Positions 7,680 through 16,532 are shown, counted from the stretch's first letter. The stretch: DNA of 64,000 nt from Miltoncostaea sp963771025 (GCA_963771025.1 CAVYRL010000003.1:248001-312000); one strand, 5' to 3'. Program-made: numbers and translations. Notes: generated by a model not told the origin, from the letters alone.

Positions 7680-9668
7680 TCACTCCAAGGGCCAGTCCGC
7701 CCCGATCTGGCGGGCCTGGGCCGAGGTGAGGAACGCGGACGGGTCGCGGACCTCGAGCCGGCCGTTGCTCGCAGTGAGGAGCCGTCCGTCCGGGAGTGGG
7801 GCGATCCCCGAGATGGCGCCGTGGGACGTGGGGATCGCCGCCACGAGCGGGCCGCTGTGGGCCGGGTCCCAGACCTGGATCTCGCCGTCGGTGCTCCCGG
7901 CGGCGATCCGCCCGCCCGGCAGCGCGGCCATCTCGTAGAGCGTGCCGTGCCCGGTGTCCACGCTGAGGCCCGGACGGGCGGCGGCGGCCGGATCCCACAC
8001 CTGCAGATATCCGTCGTTGCTCCCGGTCGCGACGCGACCGCCGGGCAGCACGGCGAGAGAGAAAACGGTGCCGTGGCCGGTCGGGATGATGATCGGGCCC
8101 GCCCCGCGGGCCGCCGTGTCCCAGATCCCGAGGGTGCCGTCCTCGCTACCCGTGGCGAGGCGCCCATCGCCGAGTCTGGCGACGGCCCAGAGCCGCCCGT
8201 GCCCGGTCGCGACCCTCGAGATCGGGGGCCCCGGTCGGGCGGGGTCCCGCACCTCGAGGCGCCCGTCGCCGGTGACGACCGCCACCCGCCCTCCCGGCAG
8301 CGCGACCGCGTCGTACACCGGCGAGGAGCCGGTCGAGACGGCCGCGATCGGACGACGCGATCGGCTGAGATCCCACAGCTGGAGCTCGCCCTCCGAGCTC
8401 GCCGTCGCGATCCGGCCTCCGGGGAGCACGGCGAGTCCGTTCGGCTTGCCGGGCCCGGTGGTCGTCGTGACGAGATTCCGAATCGGGGGTGTCAGGTCCC
8501 AGACGCCGAGCTTGCCCGTGCTGCCGGCGGCGCCGGCGGCGGCCACGCGACCGCCCGGGAGCAGGCCGATCGCGTTCGCGCCGATGCGGTGCGTGGACGC
8601 GGAGGCGAGCGTTCTGCCCGGGTGGGCGGGGTCCCACATCTCGAGCTGGCCGCCGTCGCTCCCGGTGACGATCGCGCCGTTGCCGAGCACGCTGACCTTG
8701 TAGAGCGGCCCGTGGGACGTCCTGACGAAGATGACTCCGCGCGCGGGGTGCAGGGGGTCTCTGATCTCGAGGGTGCCGTCGGCGTACCCGATCGCGATCC
8801 TGCCGTCGGGGAGCCTCCGCAACGACCACGGCGTGCCGCGCCCGGTCGCCACCGAGGCGATCCGCCTGACCGCGGGCGCGACGGCCCACGTGTCCAGATG
8901 GCCGTCGTCGCCCCCGCTCACCATCGTTTTCGCATCGAGCATCGCGAAGCTGTAGAGCGCCCCGTGCCCCGTGGCGATCGAGGCGAGCGGCCGCGACGGT
9001 CGTCGGGGCTCCCAGACCTGCAGCTGCCCGTCGTCGCTCCCGGTGACGATCCTGCCGCCGGGGAGGGCGGCGAGCCCGTCGATGGGGCCGTGCCCGGTGG
9101 GGAAGGACGCGAGCGTCCGTCCCGGTCGTGCCGCGTCGCGGATCTCGAGCCGACCGTCGTCACTGCCCGTGGCCACGCGACTCCCCGGCAGGACGAGCGC
9201 GGCATAGACCGCCTTGTGGCCGGTGGCGACCGACGCCACGGGCCGATCCGGCTTCGCGAGGTCCCAGAACTCCAGCCGGCCGTCGTCGTTCCCCGTCACC
9301 AACCGCCCGTCCGGCAGCTCCTCCAGCACGTACACCGAGCGGTGGCCCGTGGCCACGGAGACCACGGGAGCGTCGGGCAGACCCGGATCCCAGACCTCGA
9401 ACTGGCCGTCCTCGCTGCCGCTCACGACCCGCCCGTCGGACAGCGCCGTCACCGCCCAGAGCCGTCCGTGCACCGTCGCGATCGAGCGGCGCAGCGGTTT
9501 CTGGGCGGCCAGCCGCAGTGCCTCACTGCCCTCGGGCGACGGCGCCGCGATCACCGACCGCTGAGCGAGCGTGAAGGCGTCGCCCGACCCGCTGCTGAGG
9601 GCCAGCCGGGATTGGGCGGCGAGGGCGTGAGCGGCCTCGGCGCGGGCCGCGGCGGCATCGTCGCGCGA
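7680..9668 (-). pseudogene. C-terminal WD40-type double propeller of the kinase-STAND gene, in a shifted frame
   Basis: About 660 codons open in the frame one base away from the upstream kinase frame. It starts with the linker DDAAAARAEAAHALAAQSRLAL, seen here as DDAAAARAEAAHAL and AQSRLAL, which normally follows the membrane helix of nSTAND1 proteins. I count 14 tandem repeats of about 42 residues, consensus S.ATGH..LY....LPGGR..TGSDDG.LEVWDP, enough for two seven-bladed propellers. There is no start codon with a ribosome site at the beginning, so it reads as the rest of the upstream protein. It could be a disrupted gene, a sequencing error or a +1 shift. Confidence 0.7.
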
Positions 9669-12375
9669 GTCGGTTGCGGGCGACCAACGCGGTGATCGAG
9701 AGCGCCCCCAGCACGAGCACACCCAGGGCCAGCCCCGCGAAGGACATGCGCAGTCGACGCCGGCGGCCGAGCCTGTCCTGCTCGGTCCGTCCCCTGCTCG
9801 CCGACAGGAATTCCCGTTCGTGGTCGTTGAGATCCGCCAGATCGCGGTCCTGCCACGCCGCCAGACGCGACCCGCGCAGCAGGAGAGCCTCATCGCGGTC
9901 GGCGCCGAGCCATTCGGAGGTCGCCTCCGTCAGCCGGCGATGCAGACGCAGCTGCTCGCGATCCTCCTCGATCCAGCCCTTGAGCTCGGGCCAGCCGCGA
10001 ATCAGGGCCTCGTGGGTGACCTCGACCACCGGCGCGCCGGTCGCCGCGTCGGTTCCCAGCGTGAGAAGCCGGGCGGCCGACATCGCCGCGAGCACCTCCT
10101 GAACCTCCGCCCGGTCGTCGGGCGACAGGCTGAGCTCGGCGATCTCCGCCCTGCGGCGGGTGTCCTCGGTGCCCTCGCCCGGCTGGGTGAGCCTCAGCAG
10201 CACCCGGCGGGTGATCGCCTGCTGCCGGGCGTCGAACCCGTGGTAGACCGCATTGGCCCGTTTCGCCAGGGCCCCGCCGACGCCGCCCGAGACCTCGTAG
10301 GCCTCGAGGGTGAGGTAGGTCCCGCGACGGCGACTCCAGAGCTCGAGCAGGAGGTGCTCGAGCAGAGGCAGGGCCCCGGGCTCATCCGCGACGTCGCTCA
10401 CGATGCGCCGCACCAGCCCCCCTTCGACGGTGAGACCCGCGAGGGCCGCCGGCTCCTCGATGGCCCGGCGCAGCTCGGTCGGCCTCAGCGCTCCCACGAG
10501 GAACTGGTGCTCGGCGACCAGGGCGCGAAGTTCGCGGTGCTCCGCGCACCGCGCATAGAAGTCGGAACGCATGGCGACGACCACGGTTGTCCGGCCGCCC
10601 GGGATCGTCGCAGCGTGGACGAGGTTGTCGATCAGGGCGCGACGCTCCCGGACGCCGCCGTCGAGCGAGAAGATCTCCTCGAACTGGTCGACCACGAGCA
10701 GCAGACGGGCGTCCGGACCACGGCCGGCGGCCATCCGCTCGACCGCCTGATCGAGGGCGCACGGGTCGTCGAGCAGGGCCTGTCGCGACGGCGCGGCCTC
10801 GCCGATCGCCCGCTCGAGCTCGGCCGCCAGGGCCGCGCTCGGCGCGGCTCCCGGCGTCACGGTGCAGATCGTCCAGGGGGTCGGATCCCTGCGCAGCGCG
10901 GGCAGGAGCCCCGCCCGGACGAGGGAGCTCTTGCCGCTCCCCGACGCGCCGAGCACCGCGAGGAAGCGGTTGTCCCGCAACTTCGCGATCAGCCGGGCCG
11001 TGGCCTGCTCCCTGCCGACGAAGAAGCGCGCGTCCTCCTCGTCGAACGCCTCGAGGCCGCGGTACGGGCACAGCTCCCCGGCCCGGGGCAGGTGGGCGAC
11101 CTCCGGAGGGGCGACGCCCAGGATGCGCAGGAGGTCGGGGATCGCATGGGGGTCGTCGCGATCGGCGCGCAGGTCCACCGAGGGCCTGCCCACCAGGAAG
11201 GAGAGGCCCGGCTCCAGGGCGTCGGGCGCGCCCGGCAGCAGCACCGATGCGAGGACGAACTCGCCGTCGAGGGCCTCGATCTCGCGGACCGCCGTGAGCG
11301 ATTCGCGGGCCCATTCGCCGAGTCCCGCGCGGCCGACCACGACGGCGCAGGCGCGCGTGGCCGAGAGGTCGTCGCCCGCCCGCGGTCCCACGCAGCGGAC
11401 GTCGAGCCCCTGGCGCGCGAGCCCCGCCGCCAGACCCTCGGCGCTCGCCCGGTCGTCGGGATGGTGCACGAGCACCACGTCCAGCCGCGCGGCGCGCAGC
11501 GCCGCGGCGAACGCGCCCGCGGACGGGAATCGCGCCTCCGGTGACTTGGCCATCGCCCGCGCCACGATCTCGTCGAGCCCCGACGGCAGTCCGGGCACGA
11601 GGTCGGCGATCGTCGGCGGGGTCTCGATGAGGTGCGCGACCAATGAGTGCTGCGATCCCTCCCCGTGGAAGGGCGCCTGGCCGGTCAGGGCGTAGACGAG
11701 CACGCATCCGAGGGCATAGACATCCGTTCGCGCGTCGACGCGCCGGCCGCGGATCTGCTCGGGCGAGACGTAGTCGGGCGTCCCCCCGCCGCCGCCGCGA
11801 CCGAGGGGGAGGGTCTCCTCGGCGAAGATCGCGAGACCGAAGTCGCTGAGGTAGACGTGCTCGTCCCCGCCGGGGTCGGCGATGAGGATGTTCCCCGGCT
11901 TGACGTCGCGATGCACGAGCCCGTGGGCGTGGGCCGCGTCGAGGGCGTCGGCCACGCGGGAGAGGATGCGCGTCGTCATGCCCAGGGGCAGTCGCCCTCG
12001 CCGGGCGCTGAGGTCCCGCAGGCTCGCCCCCTCGACGAAGCGCATCGCGATATAGAGCTGCCCGTTCTCCTCACCGCTGCGGTAGATCGGGACGATGTTG
12101 GGGTGGTCGAGCGCAGCGGCGCTGCGGGATTCCTCGCGGAAGAGATCGCGGAAGCGGGGGATGTCGGTGTACCCCGGCGCCATCAGCTTGAGGGCCACCC
12201 GGCGCCCGAGCTCGAGCTCGACGGCGCGGTACACGACTCCCATCCCGCCCCGCCCGGCGACGGCCTCGAGCCGGTAGCCGGCGAACGTCTCGCCGACGCG
12301 CGACGCCCCGTCCGGTCCGAGGCGGACGCTCTCGCCCGTGGTGCCGACGGTCTCCTGCTCGAAGGTGCCGCCCAT
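9523..12375 (-). CDS. Membrane Ser/Thr protein kinase with TIR-like and nSTAND1 NTPase domains (frame breaks near 9668)
   Basis: Starts at ATG 12375 behind GGAAGGGG. Domains: PknB-type kinase, residues ~33-295 (AGRGGMGVVY loop, Lys63 in ALKLM, HRDVKPGN with Asp157, DFG 178-180); TIR-like domain ~297-420 (LDVVLVHHPDDRASAEGLA ... LSATRACAVVVG ... EWARESL); nSTAND1 NTPase from ~440 (FVGREQATARL, Walker A GASGSGKSS near 475, Walker B LLLVVDQFEE near 562); one membrane helix ~870-898. After LVARNRLA the frame leaves the homologous sequence and ends 48 codons later at 9523 in Arg-rich sequence. The WD40 half continues in the next frame. With the shift repaired the protein would be about 1,560 residues. 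Likely a membrane sensor that phosphorylates partners. Confidence 0.85.
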   Translation of the reverse strand: MGGTFEQETVGTTGESVRLGPDGASRVGETFAGYRLEAVAGRGGMGVVYRAVELELGRRVALKLMAPGYTDIPRFRDLFREESRSAAALDHPNIVPIYRSGEENGQLYIAMRFVEGASLRDLSARRGRLPLGMTTRILSRVADALDAAHAHGLVHRDVKPGNILIADPGGDEHVYLSDFGLAIFAEETLPLGRGGGGGTPDYVSPEQIRGRRVDARTDVYALGCVLVYALTGQAPFHGEGSQHSLVAHLIETPPTIADLVPGLPSGLDEIVARAMAKSPEARFPSAGAFAAALRAARLDVVLVHHPDDRASAEGLAAGLARQGLDVRCVGPRAGDDLSATRACAVVVGRAGLGEWARESLTAVREIEALDGEFVLASVLLPGAPDALEPGLSFLVGRPSVDLRADRDDPHAIPDLLRILGVAPPEVAHLPRAGELCPYRGLEAFDEEDARFFVGREQATARLIAKLRDNRFLAVLGASGSGKSSLVRAGLLPALRRDPTPWTICTVTPGAAPSAALAAELERAIGEAAPSRQALLDDPCALDQAVERMAAGRGPDARLLLVVDQFEEIFSLDGGVRERRALIDNLVHAATIPGGRTTVVVAMRSDFYARCAEHRELRALVAEHQFLVGALRPTELRRAIEEPAALAGLTVEGGLVRRIVSDVADEPGALPLLEHLLLELWSRRRGTYLTLEAYEVSGGVGGALAKRANAVYHGFDARQQAITRRVLLRLTQPGEGTEDTRRRAEIAELSLSPDDRAEVQEVLAAMSAARLLTLGTDAATGAPVVEVTHEALIRGWPELKGWIEEDREQLRLHRRLTEATSEWLGADRDEALLLRGSRLAAWQDRDLADLNDHEREFLSASRGRTEQDRLGRRRRLRMSFAGLALGVLVLGALSITALVARNRLARRCRRGPRRGRSRPRRPIPAGPQQRVGRRLHARSAVGDRGAVARGQ

Positions 12376-12717
12376 CGCCCCTTCCCGGCGTGGCCACCCC
12401 GACCACCGTTCGTGGCGCCAGCTTCCACCATTCCGGTGCGGGGACGCAATCCTGTCGGCGGAGTCGGCGTGCCTGCCCGTCCGCTCTCGACGGCCCCCGG
12501 GCCGTGCCCGTCGGCGGGAGAGCGGGAGAACCCCACCCACGGCGGGGGTCTTCGCTGTCGCGCATCCCGTCGATCATTGCGTCAGACGCAACGACTCAGT
12601 GCAGATCATGCGTCTTCCGCCATGAGTGCCTCCCCCCTTACGTTTGATCACAGGTCCGCTCCGCGGATCGGTCCCGGCATCACGTGAGTGGTCCCCAATG
12701 AGAGGACGGAGGTCGAG
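12376..12717. promoter_or_regulatory. Intergenic region between the STAND kinase and DUF4386 gene, with operator copy A
   Basis: A 342-base gap between divergent genes. Positions 12579-12633 match 14393-14451, with 40 of 47 identical in the ungapped part by my count. The copy opens with a perfect 7+7 inverted repeat, TTGCGTC-A-GACGCAA, at 12577-12591, the shape expected of a LysR-type regulator site. An ATG in the repeat (12621) opens a 21-codon frame ending at 12686, possibly a leader but more likely chance. I see no other gene here. Confidence 0.6.
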
Positions 12718-13437
12718 ATGAACACCGAACAGCGGGCTGACTCCCGAAGGACGTCATTCGCAGCCGGGGTGCTCTTCCTGATCACCTTCATCACCGCCAT
12801 CCCCGCGTTGGCCCTCTTCCAGCCGGTTCTCGACGACCCGGCCGGGTATATCGCCGGTGCCGGCGAGGACAACCGGATCTACCTGGGGGTGGCGCTGGAG
12901 CTGCTGCTCATCGTCGCCAACATCGGAACCGCCGTCGTGCTGTTCCCGGTCCTTCGGCGACAGAGCGAGATGCTGTCGCTCGGCTACGTGACCGCCAGGA
13001 TCGTCGAGTGCGTCTTCATCGCGGCGGGGATCCTCTGCGTCCTCGGGATCGTCTCCCTGCAACAGGACGACCCCAGCGCCGGCGCGCTCGCGGTGTCACT
13101 TGCCGCGATCAAGGACTGGACGTTCCTGCTCGGACCGGGCGCCATCGTCGGGATCGGCAACGGCCTGATCCTCGGCGTCCTGATGTACCGCTCGGAGCTG
13201 GTGCCGCGGCCCATGGCGATGTTGGGGATCATCGGGGGGCCACTGGTGATCGCCTCGGGGATCGGCGTGCTGTTCGGCCTCGTCGAGGCGGGCGGGATGG
13301 TGCAGGCCCTCGCGACGCTGCCCGAGTTCGTCTGGGAGCTGTCGCTGGGCATCTACCTCACCGTCAAGGGCTTCAGGCACGCGCCCGTCGTCCGCGACGC
13401 CCGCGGCCTCGCACCGGAGCTGCAGCCGGCCACCTGA
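12718..13437 (+). CDS. DUF4386 family membrane protein
   Basis: 239 residues. ATG 12718 is chosen over GTG 12688 because GGAGG lies 5 bases upstream of it. The sequence opens with a short basic tail, then FAAGVLFLITFITAIPALALF, in two parts FAAGVLFLITF and ITAIPALALF, and has about six hydrophobic spans, including VALELLLIVANIGTAVVLF and the terminal LSLGIYLTVKGF. These are features of the DUF4386 family. The biochemical role is unknown. The gene faces the LysR gene and shares an operator-like repeat with the LysR/transporter pair, so it probably belongs to that regulon. Confidence 0.82.
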   Translation: MNTEQRADSRRTSFAAGVLFLITFITAIPALALFQPVLDDPAGYIAGAGEDNRIYLGVALELLLIVANIGTAVVLFPVLRRQSEMLSLGYVTARIVECVFIAAGILCVLGIVSLQQDDPSAGALAVSLAAIKDWTFLLGPGAIVGIGNGLILGVLMYRSELVPRPMAMLGIIGGPLVIASGIGVLFGLVEAGGMVQALATLPEFVWELSLGIYLTVKGFRHAPVVRDARGLAPELQPAT

Positions 13438-13453
13438 GGCGCGGCACCCCGGA

Positions 13454-13481
13454 CTCGCTGAGCGCCCCGGCGCTCAGCGAG
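13454..13481. terminator. Bidirectional hairpin between convergent DUF4386 and LysR genes
   Basis: A perfect 13-bp stem, CTCGCTGAGCGCC and its complement, with a 2-base loop. It lies between two convergent stops and overlaps the last codons of the LysR gene. No long T tract follows on either strand. The position argues for transcription termination. Confidence 0.7.
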
Positions 13482-14391
13482 AGGCGGCGCAGGTGGCGCG
13501 GACGAGCCCGCGCAGCCAGCGATGCGCCGGGTCGGCATCGAGGCGAGGGTGCCAGAGCAGCGACACGGTGAACTCCGGCGTCTCGACCGGAAGCGGAAAG
13601 CTGTGCATCCCCTCGCGCAGGTTCGCCGTGTGCTGCTCGGGGACGCTGGCGATCAGATCCGAGCCACGGGCGAGACCGACCGCGGTGGCGAAGCCCCCGA
13701 CGACCGTCACGACCTCCCGCTCCCGGCCGAGAGCCTCCAGGGCGTCATCGATCGGCCACTGCCGAAGCCCCTCGCGCGAGACACAGACGTGCCGGCCCTT
13801 CAGGTAGCGGGAGCGCGTCACCCTGGCGCGGGCCAGCGGATGACCCGTGCGCACGACGCCGACCAGGCGGTCGCGAAAGAGCGCCCGAGCGCGCAGCTCG
13901 GGACCCGTCGTCGGCTCGATCACCCCGGTTTCGAGGTCGACGGCCCCCTCGCGGAGCGACGCAGCCCCCTTGTCCGGCTTCGGCACGAAGCGCAGGCGAA
14001 CCCGCGGGGCCTCGGCGCCCACCCGGGCGATCAGCTCGGGCCCGAAGTTCTCGACGAAGCCCTCACTCGTCCGAAGGGTGAACGTCCGGACCAGCCGGGT
14101 GAGGTCGGGCTCCTCGGCGGGGCGGAGGAGCGCCTCCGCGTCCTGGACCAGCGGACCCACCCGCTCGCGCAGCTCGAGCGCCCGCGGCGTGGGGACGAGG
14201 CCGCGTCCGGCGCGGACCAGCAGCGGATCGCCCGTCGTCTCGCGAAGTCGCGCCAGTGAGCGGCTCATCGCGGACGGGCTCAGCCCGAGCCGACGGGCCG
14301 CGCCGGCCACGCTGCCCTCGTCGAGGAGCACGTCGAGCGTCACGAGCAGGTTGAAGTCGGGGCGGGCGATGGCCCTAACGTCGCATGGCAT
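13474..14391 (-). CDS. LysR family transcriptional regulator (NodD/NahR-like class)
   Basis: 305 residues. The N-terminal winged HTH reads FNLLVTLDVLLDEGSVAGAA then RRLGLSPSAMSRSLARLRET, followed by a substrate-binding domain from about residue 95 (RTFTLRTSEGFVENFGPEL). The FNLL...LL.EGSV opening is typical of the NodD/NahR/LeuO group. ATG 14391 overlaps the operator-like repeat at 14393-14451, so autoregulation is likely. Divergent from a DHA2 drug transporter, a common pairing in which the regulator responds to a small molecule the pump exports. The inducer is unknown. Confidence 0.9.
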   Translation of the reverse strand: MPCDVRAIARPDFNLLVTLDVLLDEGSVAGAARRLGLSPSAMSRSLARLRETTGDPLLVRAGRGLVPTPRALELRERVGPLVQDAEALLRPAEEPDLTRLVRTFTLRTSEGFVENFGPELIARVGAEAPRVRLRFVPKPDKGAASLREGAVDLETGVIEPTTGPELRARALFRDRLVGVVRTGHPLARARVTRSRYLKGRHVCVSREGLRQWPIDDALEALGREREVVTVVGGFATAVGLARGSDLIASVPEQHTANLREGMHSFPLPVETPEFTVSLLWHPRLDADPAHRWLRGLVRATCAASR

Positions 14392-14471
14392 AGCGTCCGA
14401 CGCAACGTCTTCGTGCAACTCGTGCGTCTTCCGCCATGATGGTGTGCCTCCTAGCGTCGTTTGCATGCGAG
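14392..14471. promoter_or_regulatory. Divergent LysR/transporter promoter with operator copy B
   Basis: Contains the second copy (14393-14451) of the repeat also found at 12579-12633: inverted repeat GCGTC-C-GACGC, then AACG, GTGCA and the shared TGCGTCTTCCGCCATGA. The copy differs from copy A by a 4-base insertion after CATGA. It fills the whole gap between the two divergent starts, as expected for a LysR-controlled divergent promoter. Confidence 0.65.
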
Positions 14472-15914
14472 ATGAGGAGGAAGGATCCGGCGCGAGAGGG
14501 CGCCCCGCGGACGTCCCGGGCGGGATGGGCGCTGACCGGGCTGTCGCTGGCGATGCTGCTCTCGTCGCTCGGGACCAGCGTCGCCAATGTCGCTCTGCCG
14601 ACGCTCGAGGAGGCGTTCGGCGCCTCCTTCTCGCAGGTGCAGTGGGTCGTCCTCGCCTATCTGCTCGCGATAACCACGCTGGTGGTGAGCGCCGGGCGGC
14701 TCGGAGACCTCGTCGGCCGTCGCCGGTTGCTCATCCTCGGCATCGCCACCTTCACGGGCGCGTCCGCCCTGTGCGCGTCCGCGCCCAGCCTGCCGCTCCT
14801 CGTGGCCGCGCGCGCGGCCCAGGGAACGGGGGCGGCGATCATGATGGCGCTGACGCTGGCCTTCGTCGCCGACGCCGTGCCGAGGGCCCGAACCGGCAGC
14901 GCGATGGGGCTGCTCGGCACGACATCGGCGATCGGCACCGCCCTCGGGCCGTCGCTCGGCGGCCTGCTGATCGCCGGACTCGGCTGGCGGGCGATCTTCC
15001 TGGTCAACGTTCCGCTCGGCCTGCTCGCTCTCGGCATCGCCTACCGCCACCTGCCGGCCGACCGGCGCCGCGCGGACCCGCGGCCGCGCTTCGACATCGT
15101 CGGCACGCTGTTGCTCGCCCTCACGCTCGCGGCCTACGCGCTGGCGATGACGATCGGACACGGCCGCATCGGGTCGCTCAGCCTGGTGCTCCTCGCCGGC
15201 GCGCTGATGGGCGTGGCGCTGTTCGCGGTCGTCGAGGCGCGGGCGAAGGCCCCGCTCGTCCGGGCCGCCATGCTCCGCGAACCGGGCCTGCGCGCGGGGC
15301 TCGCGATGAGCGCGCTGGTCTCGACGGTGATGATGGCGACCCTCGTCGTCGGGCCCTTCTACCTCGCCGGGGTGCTCGGCCTGAATGCGGCGCTCGTCGG
15401 GCTCACGATGTCCGTCGGGCCCGCGGTCGTCGTGCTGGCCGGCGTTCCCGCGGGCCGGATCGTCGACCGCCTCGGCGCCGGGCGTCTCGGACTCGCCGGG
15501 CTCACGACCATGGCGTCGGGCGCCCTCCTCCTGACGGTGACGCCGGCCCGGTTCGGAATCCCCGGCTACATCGCCCCGATCGTCGTCGTGACCCTCGGCT
15601 ACGCCGTTTTTCAGACCGCGAACAACACCGCCGTGATGGCGGGGGCGCGCCCGGACCAGCGCGGCGTGATCTCCGGCATGCTCAACCTCTCGCGCAACCT
15701 CGGCCTGGTGACCGGCGCATCGGTGATGGGAACGGTCTTCACGCTCGGGGTGGGGACGACGAGCCTGGCGAGCGCACCCCCGAGGGCGGTCGCGACGGGG
15801 ATGCACGTCGTCTTCGCGGTCGCCGCGGTGCTCCTCGGGGCCGCGCTCGTCATCGCCGTGGGCGGTCTGCGTCGCATGCCCGGAGGCCGTGCGGCGGAGC
15901 CATCCCGGAGCTGA
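14472..15914 (+). CDS. MFS drug:proton antiporter, DHA2 (14-TM) family
   Basis: 480 residues with about 14 hydrophobic spans. The first loop (SNVALPTLEEAF-like, here VANVALPTLEEAFGASFSQ) and motif A (GRLGDLVGRRR) between TM2 and TM3 are clear. Motif C in TM5 appears as LLGTTSAIGTALGPSLGG. ATG 14472 is preferred because the frame upstream lies in the operator repeat; there is no strong ribosome site. Located in the cell membrane, it probably exports a hydrophobic compound. Control by the divergent LysR gene is inferred from the shared promoter. Confidence 0.9.
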   Translation: MRRKDPAREGAPRTSRAGWALTGLSLAMLLSSLGTSVANVALPTLEEAFGASFSQVQWVVLAYLLAITTLVVSAGRLGDLVGRRRLLILGIATFTGASALCASAPSLPLLVAARAAQGTGAAIMMALTLAFVADAVPRARTGSAMGLLGTTSAIGTALGPSLGGLLIAGLGWRAIFLVNVPLGLLALGIAYRHLPADRRRADPRPRFDIVGTLLLALTLAAYALAMTIGHGRIGSLSLVLLAGALMGVALFAVVEARAKAPLVRAAMLREPGLRAGLAMSALVSTVMMATLVVGPFYLAGVLGLNAALVGLTMSVGPAVVVLAGVPAGRIVDRLGAGRLGLAGLTTMASGALLLTVTPARFGIPGYIAPIVVVTLGYAVFQTANNTAVMAGARPDQRGVISGMLNLSRNLGLVTGASVMGTVFTLGVGTTSLASAPPRAVATGMHVVFAVAAVLLGAALVIAVGGLRRMPGGRAAEPSRS

Positions 15915-16034
15915 GAGCTGACCGCGCCGCCAGAGGTCGTGTGAATCCGCGGTGGCGATGTCGTGCACTCAGGGCACCCGTTGGAGCCCGCGACCCTCGG
16001 CTTGGGAAAGCCGGTCGGTCGGTTGCGTCGGGCC

Positions 16035-16386
16035 TCAGGATGAATCTTTGGGCCTGGACGACGGCAGCGCGAACCTGGCCACCGCCGCGAAGACCGCGGC
16101 CAGCGCGGCGGTGGCGAGGTACGCCACCGTGGCTCCGCGCTCGAAGGCGTCACGGGCCGCGCCGGCGAGCGCGTTTTGCGCGCCGGGCGCCATCGTGTCT
16201 GCGACCTCCAGCGCGCCCTGCACCGAGCCCTCGGCGCGCTGGGCCTCGGCGGGGGCGAGGTCCCTCAGCGCGCCGGCGACGTCGCGGGCGTAGACCGCCG
16301 CGAGGATCGACTCGCCCCTCACGTCCTGGAGGTACTGCGGGTTCAGGAAGAGGAACGAGGTGAACAGGAGATAGGCCAGGGCAGCA
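16035..16386 (-). pseudogene. Relic of a DHA2-type MFS transporter (internally deleted C-terminus)
   Basis: The frame has a transporter-like segment, LLFTSFLFLNPQYLQDVRG, joined directly to a segment typical of the extreme C-terminus of DHA2 pumps (SILAAVYARDVAGAL ... ARDAFERGATVAYLATAALA). The stretch between them, normally several membrane helices, is missing, and so is the whole N-terminal half. The apparent start codons lie inside the neighbouring tRNA-like sequence. It looks like a decaying remnant. Confidence 0.65.
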
Positions 16387-16458
16387 GGGCGAGGGCTCAG
16401 TTGGGAGAGCGCCACTCGACACGCTGGGGGTCACTGGCTCGAGCCCGGTGACGCCCCA
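16387..16458 (+). tRNA. Degenerate tRNA, closest to tRNA-Val(GAC); probably a relic
   Basis: The D arm (GCTCAGTTGGGAGAGC) and T arm (ACTGG-CTCGAGC-CCGGT) are recognisable, and the acceptor ends GGGCG / CGCCC pair. The anticodon arm is one base short, with mismatched stem pairs, around the triplet GAC. The acceptor stem has two mismatches and the discriminator region carries an extra C. An intrinsic terminator follows. It may be a tRNA pseudogene or a former integration site; a functional tRNA is unlikely. Confidence 0.4.
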
Positions 16459-16465
16459 GGAGGAG

Positions 16466-16490
16466 AGCCCCGGGAATCGGGGCTTTTTCT
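16466..16490 (+). terminator. Intrinsic terminator after the tRNA-like sequence
   Basis: AGCCCCG-GGAAT-CGGGGCT followed by TTTTCTTT: a 7-bp GC-rich stem, a short loop and a T tract. This is the most canonical rho-independent terminator I see in the window, and it sits 8 bases after the tRNA-like 3' end. Confidence 0.85.
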
Positions 16491-16532
16491 TTGCCCGGAC
16501 GCATTTCGGGAAACGCATGTCCGCCCGTCCGA

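Noticed and set aside
16150..16518. A minus-strand frame with the peptide GVTGLEPVTPSVSSG
   Set aside because: Peptides of this type come from reading tRNA genes backwards; here it is the antisense of the tRNA-like sequence.
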